A stretch of 43,149 nucleotides of DNA from an uncultured Sutterella sp. (GTDB lineage Bacteria > Pseudomonadota > Gammaproteobacteria > Burkholderiales > Burkholderiaceae_F). The stretch spans positions 1 through 43,149 of the forward strand of contig CAJKMT010000008.1 of NCBI GenBank assembly GCA_905201055.1. The letters are read 5' to 3'. Position 1 is the stretch's first letter. Every line of letters starts with the position of its first letter. The position numbers and the translations under genes were made by a program. The notes under the pieces are model-generated. The model saw only the letters and a program-made list of their open reading frames with translations, made no database searches and was not told the origin of the DNA. This document shows, one piece after another, positions 35,169 to 42,514 of this stretch.

Positions 35169-36158
35169 TTACTGGGCAGATTCCTGATGAATCCCTGCCA
35201 AAAGCCAACCGCCGTTGCCTTGAACGGGTTTGGACAAAATCCAGGTCTCATCCACGCGTTCGGCTTCGCCGCTCACGTTGAGCGTTCCGTCAAAATGCAC
35301 CCCGGCGAGATATTCCTCCCCGTCTTGCACAATGCCGCGGAAATCGGACTTCAAAGTCACAATCTCCGTTTGATAATCCTGAGCGCCGCGTTCGCGCAGC
35401 TGATGCGTAACCGTGCGGAACACTTCATCAGTAGTGAAATCCGACAGAGAGGTGACATTGCCGGTATCCCAGGCTTTTTGCATCTTGACGAAGTTTTCTT
35501 CGGCCACTTTGAGGAAACCTTCCACGTCAAAACCTGCAGGCAAATCCACCTTTTTAGCCGATGAAGCGTTATTGAATTCATCCAAAACGCTGCCGGCCAT
35601 CGGAGAAGCGGCAAAAGCCGACTGAGATTGCGAAACCTGTTGGTTTGACTCAGGAGCCGAGTAGTCATAGCGAGCGCGCATGTTGTCCTGCGACTCTTGA
35701 GAGGACTGATCCCGACCGGGCATTCCCGCCGGCATACGTTTCACGAGGAACAATCCCAAAAGCAAACGAATGATATAAAAAGCTGCCAGGGCCATTAAGG
35801 CAATCATCAGAAATTGAGCAAAGCCCTCACCGAACCCTAACGCATGAGCCAAAGCCGTAATACCCAATGCGGCGGCCAAACCCATCAACATACCGCGCAT
35901 CGGACTGGGAGCGGCTTGCTGAGGACGCGGCTGTTGAGTTGAAGCGGCCTGTTGCTGACGCTGAGGCTGCTGAGCCTGAGCGGGGTTGGCGCGTTGCTGA
36001 TGAATCCCAGGCGTTGTCGGTGCAGGTGCCGATCTTTGTAAGGTCGGTGCAGAACGGCCAAAGCTCATTCCGCCTCCGAAGCGGCGAGCCGCGTCAGCAG
36101 AAACCGACAGCGACATCATTGTCAGACCAATCGCTAAAATCGCAATCCATTTTTTCAT
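35169..36158 (-). CDS. Tim44-domain membrane protein
   Basis: 329 residues. A signal peptide or first helix (about 1-23, ending VSADA) is followed by a low-complexity Gln/Pro/Ala linker (about 45-88), then two hydrophobic helices (about 90-135), and a C-terminal Tim44-like domain (about 200-325, with VEGFLKVAEENFVKMQKAWDTGN and VDETWILSKPVQGNGGWLLAGI). The Tim44-like domain is an NTF2-type fold also seen in mitochondrial Tim44 and the bacterial TimA/MlaC-like group. Its bacterial role is unclear. A Tim44 protein beside ubiE is common in Burkholderiales. Gap to ubiE is 66 bp. Confidence 0.88.
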   Translation of the reverse strand: MKKWIAILAIGLTMMSLSVSADAARRFGGGMSFGRSAPTLQRSAPAPTTPGIHQQRANPAQAQQPQRQQQAASTQQPRPQQAAPSPMRGMLMGLAAALGITALAHALGFGEGFAQFLMIALMALAAFYIIRLLLGLFLVKRMPAGMPGRDQSSQESQDNMRARYDYSAPESNQQVSQSQSAFAASPMAGSVLDEFNNASSAKKVDLPAGFDVEGFLKVAEENFVKMQKAWDTGNVTSLSDFTTDEVFRTVTHQLRERGAQDYQTEIVTLKSDFRGIVQDGEEYLAGVHFDGTLNVSGEAERVDETWILSKPVQGNGGWLLAGIHQESAQ

Positions 36159-36224
36159 GCGGAAAACTCCAAATGAGTCAAGTTAAAAACTTTTCAGGTT
36201 AATTGGGAAAACAGTAGCTTTATT

Positions 36225-36980
36225 CTATTCCTCTGGCTTGCGTCCGATATGCAAAGCGCAAACACCGAACGTCAGGTTATGCCAACGGACATCCTCGAGA
36301 CCTGCCGAGCGCATCATCTCCGCCAACACGGGTTGGCTCGGGTGCATACGGATAGATTCCGGCAAGTAACGGTAGCTTTCGCTGTCTCCGGAAATCTTTC
36401 CGCCTAACCAGGGCATTAGATGGAAGGAATAAAAATCGTAAAACGGTGCCAGGAGTTTATTGATCTTGGAAAATTCCAGCACCATCACTTTACCGCCAGG
36501 CTTGCAGACCCGCTGCATTTCACTTAATGCGCGGTCTTTGTGAGTCATGTTGCGCAAACCGAAACTGACCATGACCACGTGAAACGTATTATCGGGGAAA
36601 GGCAGTTTCTCACAATCGCACTGCACAACCGGCATATCAAAACCGGCTTGGCGCATACGTTTAGCGCCGATAGACAACATCGAACGATTGATATCGGTCG
36701 GCCAAACCTCTCCGTCGCGTCCCACGAGTTCTGCAAACTTCAAAGACAAATCAGCAGTACCCGCCGCCAAATCCAACACCTTCATTCCACGGGCAATATC
36801 CGCTTTATGAATGGCATACCGTTTCCATAAACGATGCATACCGAAGGAAAGCACATCGTTCATTAAATCGTACTTCGGCGCAACGGAATCAAATACTTCC
36901 CTGACCTGTCTTGCCTTATCTTCTTCGGCAATACGCTTAAAACCGAAATCGGTTTCGTGACTGTTTTTCTGCTGCGGCAT
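36225..36980 (-). CDS. ubiE: ubiquinone/menaquinone C-methyltransferase
   Basis: 251 residues. SAM-dependent methyltransferase for the C-methylation of ubiquinone and demethylmenaquinone, which supplies quinols to the cytochrome bd oxidase encoded in this window. Motifs are VFDSVAPKYDLMND (about 30), VLDLAAGTADLSLKFA (SAM motif I), GKVMVLEFSK and the family segment MHPSQPVLAEMM near the C-terminus. Its ATG lies 1 bp after the DUF971 gene stop, so the two are one operon. Confidence 0.96.
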   Translation of the reverse strand: MPQQKNSHETDFGFKRIAEEDKARQVREVFDSVAPKYDLMNDVLSFGMHRLWKRYAIHKADIARGMKVLDLAAGTADLSLKFAELVGRDGEVWPTDINRSMLSIGAKRMRQAGFDMPVVQCDCEKLPFPDNTFHVVMVSFGLRNMTHKDRALSEMQRVCKPGGKVMVLEFSKINKLLAPFYDFYSFHLMPWLGGKISGDSESYRYLPESIRMHPSQPVLAEMMRSAGLEDVRWHNLTFGVCALHIGRKPEE

Positions 36981-36981
36981 A

Positions 36982-37392
36982 TCAGTGATGACAAGCGTTC
37001 TTTTTTAATTGCGGTTTAAACGGTTCATTTCTCGGATCATTGGGATCTCGGCTGGCACCCAACTCACTCAATCGGGTCAAATAGTTCTGCCAAAGCAAAT
37101 CTTTTTCTACTGCCAGCTTCCTGAGGTAATCCCAATCGTAGTAGCCGGAATCATGACCGTCGGAAAAAATAATCTTGAGCGCATAAAGACCAACCGGCTC
37201 AATTCCCACAATTGAGACATCGCGCTTGCCCACAGGAATGCGTGCCTGCTCCGGTGTATGCCCCTGAACCTCTGCCGAGGGACTCAAAACCCTCAGGTAT
37301 TCGGCCGAAAGCCTAAAACTTTGAGCATCTTCATAGGTGAGTTCCAGCTCTTTGAAGCGGCTGTGATAGGCGATATCAATAGGGACCAACAT
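36982..37392 (-). CDS. DUF971 protein (gamma-butyrobetaine-hydroxylase-like N-terminal domain)
   Basis: 136 residues. Matches DUF971: ELELTYEDAQSFRLSAEYLRVLSPSAEVQGH, then IVGIEPVGLYALKIIFSDGHDSGYYDWDYLRKL, the conserved S-DGH-sG-Y-W core. The tail is basic and ends KKNACHH. The family is conserved next to ubiE in Betaproteobacteria and next to hslUV elsewhere; a link to iron-sulfur or quinone metabolism has been suggested but is not firm. It starts 23 bp after the tRNA-Arg 3' end with no terminator between. The ribosome binding site is weak (AAAGG close to the ATG). Confidence 0.88.
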   Translation of the reverse strand: MLVPIDIAYHSRFKELELTYEDAQSFRLSAEYLRVLSPSAEVQGHTPEQARIPVGKRDVSIVGIEPVGLYALKIIFSDGHDSGYYDWDYLRKLAVEKDLLWQNYLTRLSELGASRDPNDPRNEPFKPQLKKNACHH

Positions 37393-37415
37393 GGCCTTTA
37401 CGAAAATTTATTAGG

Positions 37416-37490
37416 TGGTACCTCCGACAGGAATCGAACCTGTGACGCGACCTTCGGAGGGTCGCATGATATCCACTTCACCACGGAGGC
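37416..37490 (-). tRNA. tRNA-Arg (CCG), complete with encoded CCA
   Basis: On the minus strand the acceptor GCCTCCG (from 37490) pairs with CGGAGGT (first pair G-U). The anticodon stem CGACC / GGTCG encloses the loop CTCCGAA, giving anticodon CCG for arginine codon CGG. The T arm carries GGTTCGATTCC. The 3' end is discriminator A plus encoded CCA (37416-37418). It lies between priA and DUF971-ubiE, all on the same strand. Confidence 0.95.
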
Positions 37491-37493
37491 AGG

Positions 37494-37506
37494 ACTGATG
37501 ATTATA
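37494..37506 (-). promoter_or_regulatory. -10 element of the tRNA-Arg promoter
   Basis: A perfect TATAAT on the minus strand (37501-37506) lies 10 bp from the tRNA 5' end, giving a transcription start near 37494. No good -35 hexamer was found at 16-18 bp spacing. It sits just after the priA stop, so it is probably the local promoter for tRNA-Arg and perhaps for the genes after it. Confidence 0.6.
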
Positions 37507-37540
37507 AAGGACTTTTTCAGAACTTTGCGGTCCCGATCAT

Positions 37541-39565
37541 TCAAACATCCATCGGATCAACATCCATCGTCCAATGTACAGAAGTCGGCATTTCACACAT
37601 TGCCGAGTACCAGCGCCGCAAAAAGCGCCCCATCATCACTTTTGATGAAGCCTCAATAAGAAGCTGTCCCCGTTCTTTATCAGCAATGCGCATCACCGCC
37701 ATCGGGATGGGATCATAAATAATCACCTCTTGTGTGTTCATTTGATGAAGAATAGCTTCCCCGAGATCTCGCGCTTGGGACAAAAATTCCAATGCTTTTG
37801 CAATACTGGCGTCGTCTGCCATCAACAAAGCTTGACACACAAATGGAACACTGTTTTCAGCCTGCCTTGTTTTGAGCAGATAATCTGCGTACATGTTGTA
37901 GTTCTGCTGAGCCAAAGCCGCAAAAATTTCTCTGTCTCCAAAACGACTTTGGACAATCAGACGTGCCGGCAAACCGAAACGCCCGGCCCGTCCTGCTACC
38001 TGCATGAGATTGGCAAAAGCCCTCTCTTCACTTCTCGGATTGGCGCTCACTAACTGAGCATCGACGTTAAGCACAACCACCAGGGATACCTTTTGAAAAT
38101 CGTGTCCCTTGGCGACCATTTGTGTGCCGACAAGAATGTCTACCTTGCCGGCATGGACCGCTTCAAAAGCCTCTTTAGCCGCATTTTTTCTTTGAGTGGT
38201 ATCGCGGTCAATTCGAAGAATTCGCGCTTGAGGCCACAATTCCGAAAGCGTTTCCTCTATGCGCTGAGTACCCGCCCCCATCGGCAAAAGATCCACATTG
38301 CCGCAGTCCGGACAGCGTGTATAAACCGGTGCAGACCAACCGCAGTGATGGCAGATGAGTCTGGCATGAGTTTTGTGATAGACCGCATACGTTGAACAGT
38401 GTGGACATTTTGACAGCCATCCGCAGCTCGGACATGTGAGCACCGGAGCGTACCCCCTTCGATTGAGGAAAATGATGACCTGTTCTTTTTTCTGCAGTGT
38501 CTCACTGATGGCATCAACAATCTCAGGACTGAGCCCTTTGATCAGTTTTTTATCTTTGGGGTTAACAACTGTTAAAGTCGGCAAACTCGCCCCGCTTACC
38601 GCGCGTTTAGTCAGAGTTAAAAGCCGATAGTGTCCGTCTCTTGCTCTGCACCAGGTTTCAAGAGAAGGTGTTGCCGATCCCAATACAACCGGAATCCCAC
38701 GCAACTGAGCCAATTTAACCGCTAAATCTCTGGCTGAATAACGTATGCCGTCTCCCGCCTTATAAGATAAATCGTGCTCTTCATCAACAATAATGAGGGA
38801 TAGCTGCGGCATATCAGAAAAAATGGACATGCGTGTCCCGATTAAAATTTGGATGCGGTTTTCCCGAGCTGCCAGCCAAGCTTTTGCCCTTTCCCCGTTT
38901 GCCAGACCGGAGTGCAGTGTTGCCATTGATTTGTCCGGAAAATGATTCCTTACCCGTTCCTCGAGCTGGGGAGTGAGATTGATTTCCGGCACCAGAAAAA
39001 GAATCTGCGCATCCGGCTTTCGGGCAAAAACGCCCTCCATCATTCGCAAATACACTTCCGTTTTGCCGCTTCCGGTGACACCATGCAGGAGAAACGGACA
39101 AAATCCTTGGCAAGCCTCAACCGCCTCAACAGCGGCTTCCTGCTCATCGTTGAGCTTTAAACGAGGCGGGAGAGTCGTTTTTCCTGCTTTGCCGGGTTTT
39201 CTTAATCTGTCAAGTGATTGCAGGTAGCGTGGTCCCGGTTTTGAGCGAAAAAAACTGGGCAAACTCGATATACCGACTTCACCCCAAGAGTGCTGATAAT
39301 AATCCGCTGCGAATTTGGTCAGTTTTAGCCAAAAGTCACTAAGCGGCTCTGTTTCATTGAGCAGACGAATATAGGTTTTCTGTTTCTTTTCCGGAATATC
39401 CGTTTCGTCACTCAGCGCCACAATAAAACCGACAAGCTGCCTTTTCCCAAGCGGCACTACACACCGATCCCCCAATCTGGGAGAGGTTCCTTCAAGAACT
39501 CGATACGTTAACGGGGGCAAACAGGGAACGTCCAGTGCCACACTCACAAAGCGAGCATTTTGCAT
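37541..39565 (-). CDS. priA: primosomal protein N' (replication restart helicase)
   Basis: 674 residues. Superfamily 2 3'-to-5' helicase that reloads the replisome at stalled forks. An N-terminal 3'-DNA-binding domain (about 1-100) is followed by Walker A GVTGSGKTEVYL, DEEHD (Walker B), VLGSATPSLE and the late motifs VGTQMVAKGHDF and QVAGRAGRFG. The zinc module has CPSCGWLSKCPHC and CHHCGW/CPDCG. It is somewhat shorter than E. coli PriA (732). It starts MQNARFVSVALDVP at 39565. The 360-bp region upstream is rich in DnaA boxes. Confidence 0.95.
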   Translation of the reverse strand: MQNARFVSVALDVPCLPPLTYRVLEGTSPRLGDRCVVPLGKRQLVGFIVALSDETDIPEKKQKTYIRLLNETEPLSDFWLKLTKFAADYYQHSWGEVGISSLPSFFRSKPGPRYLQSLDRLRKPGKAGKTTLPPRLKLNDEQEAAVEAVEACQGFCPFLLHGVTGSGKTEVYLRMMEGVFARKPDAQILFLVPEINLTPQLEERVRNHFPDKSMATLHSGLANGERAKAWLAARENRIQILIGTRMSIFSDMPQLSLIIVDEEHDLSYKAGDGIRYSARDLAVKLAQLRGIPVVLGSATPSLETWCRARDGHYRLLTLTKRAVSGASLPTLTVVNPKDKKLIKGLSPEIVDAISETLQKKEQVIIFLNRRGYAPVLTCPSCGWLSKCPHCSTYAVYHKTHARLICHHCGWSAPVYTRCPDCGNVDLLPMGAGTQRIEETLSELWPQARILRIDRDTTQRKNAAKEAFEAVHAGKVDILVGTQMVAKGHDFQKVSLVVVLNVDAQLVSANPRSEERAFANLMQVAGRAGRFGLPARLIVQSRFGDREIFAALAQQNYNMYADYLLKTRQAENSVPFVCQALLMADDASIAKALEFLSQARDLGEAILHQMNTQEVIIYDPIPMAVMRIADKERGQLLIEASSKVMMGRFLRRWYSAMCEMPTSVHWTMDVDPMDV

Positions 39566-39925
39566 ACCATTTCAGTCAAAAATGAACTTTCAAACAAGTC
39601 CGATCTTCATAAACACAAAGCTAAATTTTGACCTAATCTCTCGATTTGATCCAGTTAATAACTTTCCTTGGCGAATTTCTCTATTTTTCAAGCGATTAGC
39701 CCGAAAAAGTGAATAACTGTGGATAACTTTGTGGATAATTAATCCGTTGACTACTTTTTAAGCAAAACCCTCTGATTACGTTCTAACTGGCTGAAATCAG
39801 AGGGTTTTTAATTTTATCCTTAAAAATCAAATGGTTACGCTGTTCATATTTCTGTAACCTTTTAATTTTCAAGGGTTTTTAGTTATACACGTTTTTTGTG
39901 GATAACTTTGGGGACAAATTCTCTT
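39566..39925. other. DnaA-box cluster in the priA-hemE gap (candidate origin or DnaA-binding site)
   Basis: A 360-bp AT-rich gap without a plausible gene. It contains three perfect DnaA boxes TGTGGATAA (39718-39726, 39730-39738, 39897-39905) and two with one mismatch: AGTGAATAA (39708-39716) and TTATACACG on the other strand (39883-39891). Two copies of an AT-rich 13-mer (AGGGTTTTTARTT; 39801-39813 and 39872-39884) lie between the boxes. GATC occurs only twice near the priA end. The layout resembles an origin with a DNA-unwinding element, but could equally be a DnaA-controlled promoter or a DnaA-titration site. Confidence 0.6.
39764..39808. terminator. probable hemE terminator inside the DnaA-box gap
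   Basis: Perfect 14-bp stem AAAACCCTCTGATT / AATCAGAGGGTTTT (39764-39777 and 39795-39808) with a 17-nt loop. On the minus strand it ends GGGTTTTGCTT, giving a modest T-run for hemE, whose stop is 118 bp upstream on that strand. On the plus strand it is followed by TAATTTT, but no plus-strand gene precedes it. Confidence 0.6.
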
Positions 39926-40993
39926 TTAGTGTTTTGAAGCACTGTAACGATGCACTTCATCAACTAAAATTTCAACGGCTCGAGGATCCGTGAACTGATT
40001 GATTCCGTGACCAAGATTGAAAACATGCCCCGCTTCAGGTCCCACCGTACCAAAGTCATCGATAACCCGTCTGACTTCCTGCCGGATTTTTTCCTCTGAT
40101 CCGAAAAGCACCATCGGATCTAAGTTACCTTGCAGCGCAACTCTATCGCCAACAGTTTGACGGGCTTGAGCCAGACTTGTTGTCCAGTCTAAGCCGATCG
40201 CATCTGCGCCTGAGTCGGCCATGGCTTTAAGCCACTGACCACCCCCTTTGGTAAACACGATCACCGGAATTCTTTCACCGTCATAATTTTTATGAAGACC
40301 ACAGATAATCTGCTCCATATATGCCAGTGAAAACTCCTTAAAGGCTGATTCCGATAAAGCTCCGCCCCAAGTGTCAAACAGTTGAATCGCCTGTGCCCCC
40401 GACTCAATCTGGGCGTTAAGGTAGGCAATCACGCTCTGAGCATTAATATCAAGTATTCGGTGCAGAAGATCAGGCCGCGTGTACATCATGGTCTTAATGG
40501 TCCGGAAATCCTTGCTGGATCCTCCCTCAACCATGTAACAAGCCAGGGTAAAAGGACTGCCGGAAAAACCGATCAGCGGAACACGGTTATTCAATGCCTT
40601 GCGAATTGTGCTTACCGCATCGGTCACATATTTCAGTTTCTTTTCAACATCCGGCACGCGAAGCGCTTCAACATCGGCTTCAGTTCGGACAGGCCGCTCA
40701 AACTTAGGACCTTCTCCGGCCACAAACGACAGTCCCAATCCCATCGCATCCGGCACCGTCAAAATATCAGAAAACAGAATGGCGGCGTCCAAATGAAAGC
40801 GATCTATGGGTTGTAAGGTAACCTCGCAGGCCAAATCGGGTGATTGCGCAAGCTTCATAAAGCTGCCGGCTCGAGAACGGGTTTCATTGTATTCAGCCAG
40901 GTAACGTCCCGCCTGCCGCATCAACCAAACCGGGGTGTAATCGCATTTCTCACGCAAAAGGGCTTTTAAAAAAGTATCATTAATTGGTCTCAT
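39926..40993 (-). CDS. hemE: uroporphyrinogen decarboxylase
   Basis: 355 residues. Decarboxylates the four acetate side chains of uroporphyrinogen III to coproporphyrinogen III, in haem synthesis, which supplies the haems of the bd oxidase. The N-terminal signature TPVWLMRQAGRYLAEY and the downstream GFSGSPFTLACYMVEG and FDTWGGALS motifs are present, as is a C-terminal GPEAGHVFNLGHGI. The start is ATG at 40993, with the plus-strand yggU starting 18 bp away on the opposite strand. Confidence 0.97.
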   Translation of the reverse strand: MRPINDTFLKALLREKCDYTPVWLMRQAGRYLAEYNETRSRAGSFMKLAQSPDLACEVTLQPIDRFHLDAAILFSDILTVPDAMGLGLSFVAGEGPKFERPVRTEADVEALRVPDVEKKLKYVTDAVSTIRKALNNRVPLIGFSGSPFTLACYMVEGGSSKDFRTIKTMMYTRPDLLHRILDINAQSVIAYLNAQIESGAQAIQLFDTWGGALSESAFKEFSLAYMEQIICGLHKNYDGERIPVIVFTKGGGQWLKAMADSGADAIGLDWTTSLAQARQTVGDRVALQGNLDPMVLFGSEEKIRQEVRRVIDDFGTVGPEAGHVFNLGHGINQFTDPRAVEILVDEVHRYSASKH

Positions 40994-41011
40994 AGCTCAC
41001 AGGACCCCGAT

Positions 41012-41314
41012 ATGGCCCCGCCTTCATGGTTAACAGTTAAAAATCAGGACATCATTATAAGTGTCCATGCTCAACCCGGAGCCAAACGCTCAGCCGTTGT
41101 CGGCGAGTACGGTGAACGTCTGAAAATTGCCATTGCCTGTCCCCCTGTCGACGGGAAAGCTAACGCGGCACTGGCCGTCTTTTTGGCAAAAACATTGGGT
41201 GTAGCCAAATCCTCGGTCTTGCTGATTAACGGTGAAACCTCAAGACAAAAGAGATTCCTTATTCGTCAGATAACCGAGCAAGCATGCTTAGAAAAGATTT
41301 TGAGGAAACTATAG
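41012..41314 (+). CDS. DUF167 (YggU) family protein
   Basis: 100 residues. Conserved DUF167 features are VHAQPGAKRSAVVGEYGERLKIAIACPPVDGKANAAL with the GKAN motif, and VLLINGETSRQKRF near the C-terminus. Small alpha/beta protein of unknown function. The start ATG is 18 bp from the hemE start on the opposite strand, so their promoters must overlap. A strong terminator follows. Confidence 0.92.
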   Translation: MAPPSWLTVKNQDIIISVHAQPGAKRSAVVGEYGERLKIAIACPPVDGKANAALAVFLAKTLGVAKSSVLLINGETSRQKRFLIRQITEQACLEKILRKL

Positions 41315-41342
41315 AGAGCTCGACTTAACACAGAGTTAACGC

Positions 41343-41377
41343 CCGCCCCGGCATGGATTCAGCCGGGGCGGTTTTTG
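41343..41377 (+). terminator. terminator of the yggU-type gene
   Basis: Perfect 10-bp GC-rich stem CCGCCCCGGC / GCCGGGGCGG (41343-41352 and 41362-41371) with a 9-nt loop and a TTTTT tail on the plus strand. It begins about 28 bp after the stop. Confidence 0.9.
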
Positions 41378-41395
41378 ACAGAACGCGGTGTTAAT

Positions 41396-41791
41396 TTAAC
41401 GAACAACAAGAACCGGTCGGTCGATTTGCGCGAGTGTTTTTTGTGTTTCACTGCCAATGAAGAGACTGCCGATACTTCCCATACCACGGCTAGCCATTAC
41501 CACATAATCCACATTCTCTTCTTTGGCAAGTTGAATGATGCACTGCCACGGTGCCTCACCATGAATCGCCAACACCCGGCAAGGTATACCTGCCTCTTTA
41601 GCGGCCTCATAGATCACGCTCAAGCGCTTTTGAATGTCCGGACCCTCACCGGCCAATCCATCCTCAGGCGCCGGCCCCTTAACCGCTGTCATACCGATCA
41701 GTTCGGCTTTTAACGGCTTAGCAACACCAATAGCAGCATCAATGGCTTTCGTGCTTAATTCAGAGCCATCCGTACACACTAAAACCTTCAT
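41396..41791 (-). CDS. universal stress protein (UspA family)
   Basis: 131 residues, single Usp domain. It begins MKVLVCTDGSELSTKAID and ends with the nucleotide-binding loop ASRGMGSIGSLFIGSETQKTL followed by PVLVVR, the pattern of ATP-binding Usp proteins. GAGG lies 6 bp upstream of the ATG. It stands between yggU and the end of the atp operon, on the same strand as atpC but separated from it by the atp terminator. Likely induced by growth arrest or energy stress; no regulator site was recognised. Confidence 0.9.
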   Translation of the reverse strand: MKVLVCTDGSELSTKAIDAAIGVAKPLKAELIGMTAVKGPAPEDGLAGEGPDIQKRLSVIYEAAKEAGIPCRVLAIHGEAPWQCIIQLAKEENVDYVVMASRGMGSIGSLFIGSETQKTLAQIDRPVLVVR

Positions 41792-41960
41792 ACAACCTCA
41801 CCAAATAATAGTATCGAATACCGGCAACTAAGTGCCCGCTACTGTCATCCTACCCTTATTAACCAACCGGCGTTATGACGCAAAACAAAAACTAATCAGT
41901 CAGACAAAGGTGGGAACGTTTCTCTGTTGAGATTTAGGTGCTGTATCGAGTCTAAAAATT

Positions 41961-42010
41961 TTCGCTCAAAAAACAAAAAAGGACAGATGTCATAAAACAC
42001 CTGCCCTTTT
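41961..42010 (-). terminator. terminator of the ATP synthase operon
   Basis: On the minus strand a 13-bp stem (42010-41998 with 41989-41977, core GGGCAGGTG / CATCTGTCC) with two G-U pairs and an 8-nt loop is followed by TTTTTTGTTTTTT. It lies 15 bp after the atpC stop and ends the operon. Confidence 0.9.
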
Positions 42011-42025
42011 GCATCGCTTTTGCGC

Positions 42026-42445
42026 TTAGTGATGGCGTTTGAGCTTGTCGATAGCAGCAAGCTGAGCTGCCAAGAAAGCCAATTCCGCATCGAGTTTGGC
42101 CAAATCGGCTTCGCTCGAGGCCTTGCTGCGCGCTTCGCGGGCGGCTGCCATGGCCTTTTCAGTTTTGGCGCGATCCATTTCTTCAGAACGAATAGCGGTA
42201 TCAGCCAAAACGGTGACGTGCTGCGGCTGCACTTCAATCACACCACCGGCAACAAACACTTGCTTAATTTCCTTAGAACCAGGCATTGTGATGCGCACAA
42301 AGCCGGGCTTAATCAAAGAAATCAGCGGAGCATGCTGCGGCAAAATCCCCAATTCGCCGGATTCGCCCGGAAGAGCGACAAACTCAGCGTCACCGGAGAA
42401 GATTTGCTCTTCGGCGCTAACGACGTCAACTTTAATCGTAGACAT
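42026..42445 (-). CDS. atpC: ATP synthase F1 epsilon subunit
   Basis: 139 residues from the ATG at 42445, which gives MSTIKVDVVSAEEQIFSGDAEFV and has GGAG nine bases upstream; the open frame extends 12 residues further to 42481 but those are not part of the family. N-terminal beta-sandwich (GESGELGILPQHAPLISLIKPG; IEVQPQHVTVLADTA) and C-terminal helical hairpin (RSEEMDRAKTEKAMAAAREAR). The length equals E. coli AtpC. It links the rotor to the catalytic ring. Last gene of the atp operon, 69 bp after atpD. Confidence 0.96.
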   Translation of the reverse strand: MSTIKVDVVSAEEQIFSGDAEFVALPGESGELGILPQHAPLISLIKPGFVRITMPGSKEIKQVFVAGGVIEVQPQHVTVLADTAIRSEEMDRAKTEKAMAAAREARSKASSEADLAKLDAELAFLAAQLAAIDKLKRHH

Positions 42446-42514
42446 AAGTTGCTCCGTGGTCGTGTTTCGGTTTTCAGGCAAGGGACTTGCCCTTACCTAA
42501 ATAACCGAACGCGA

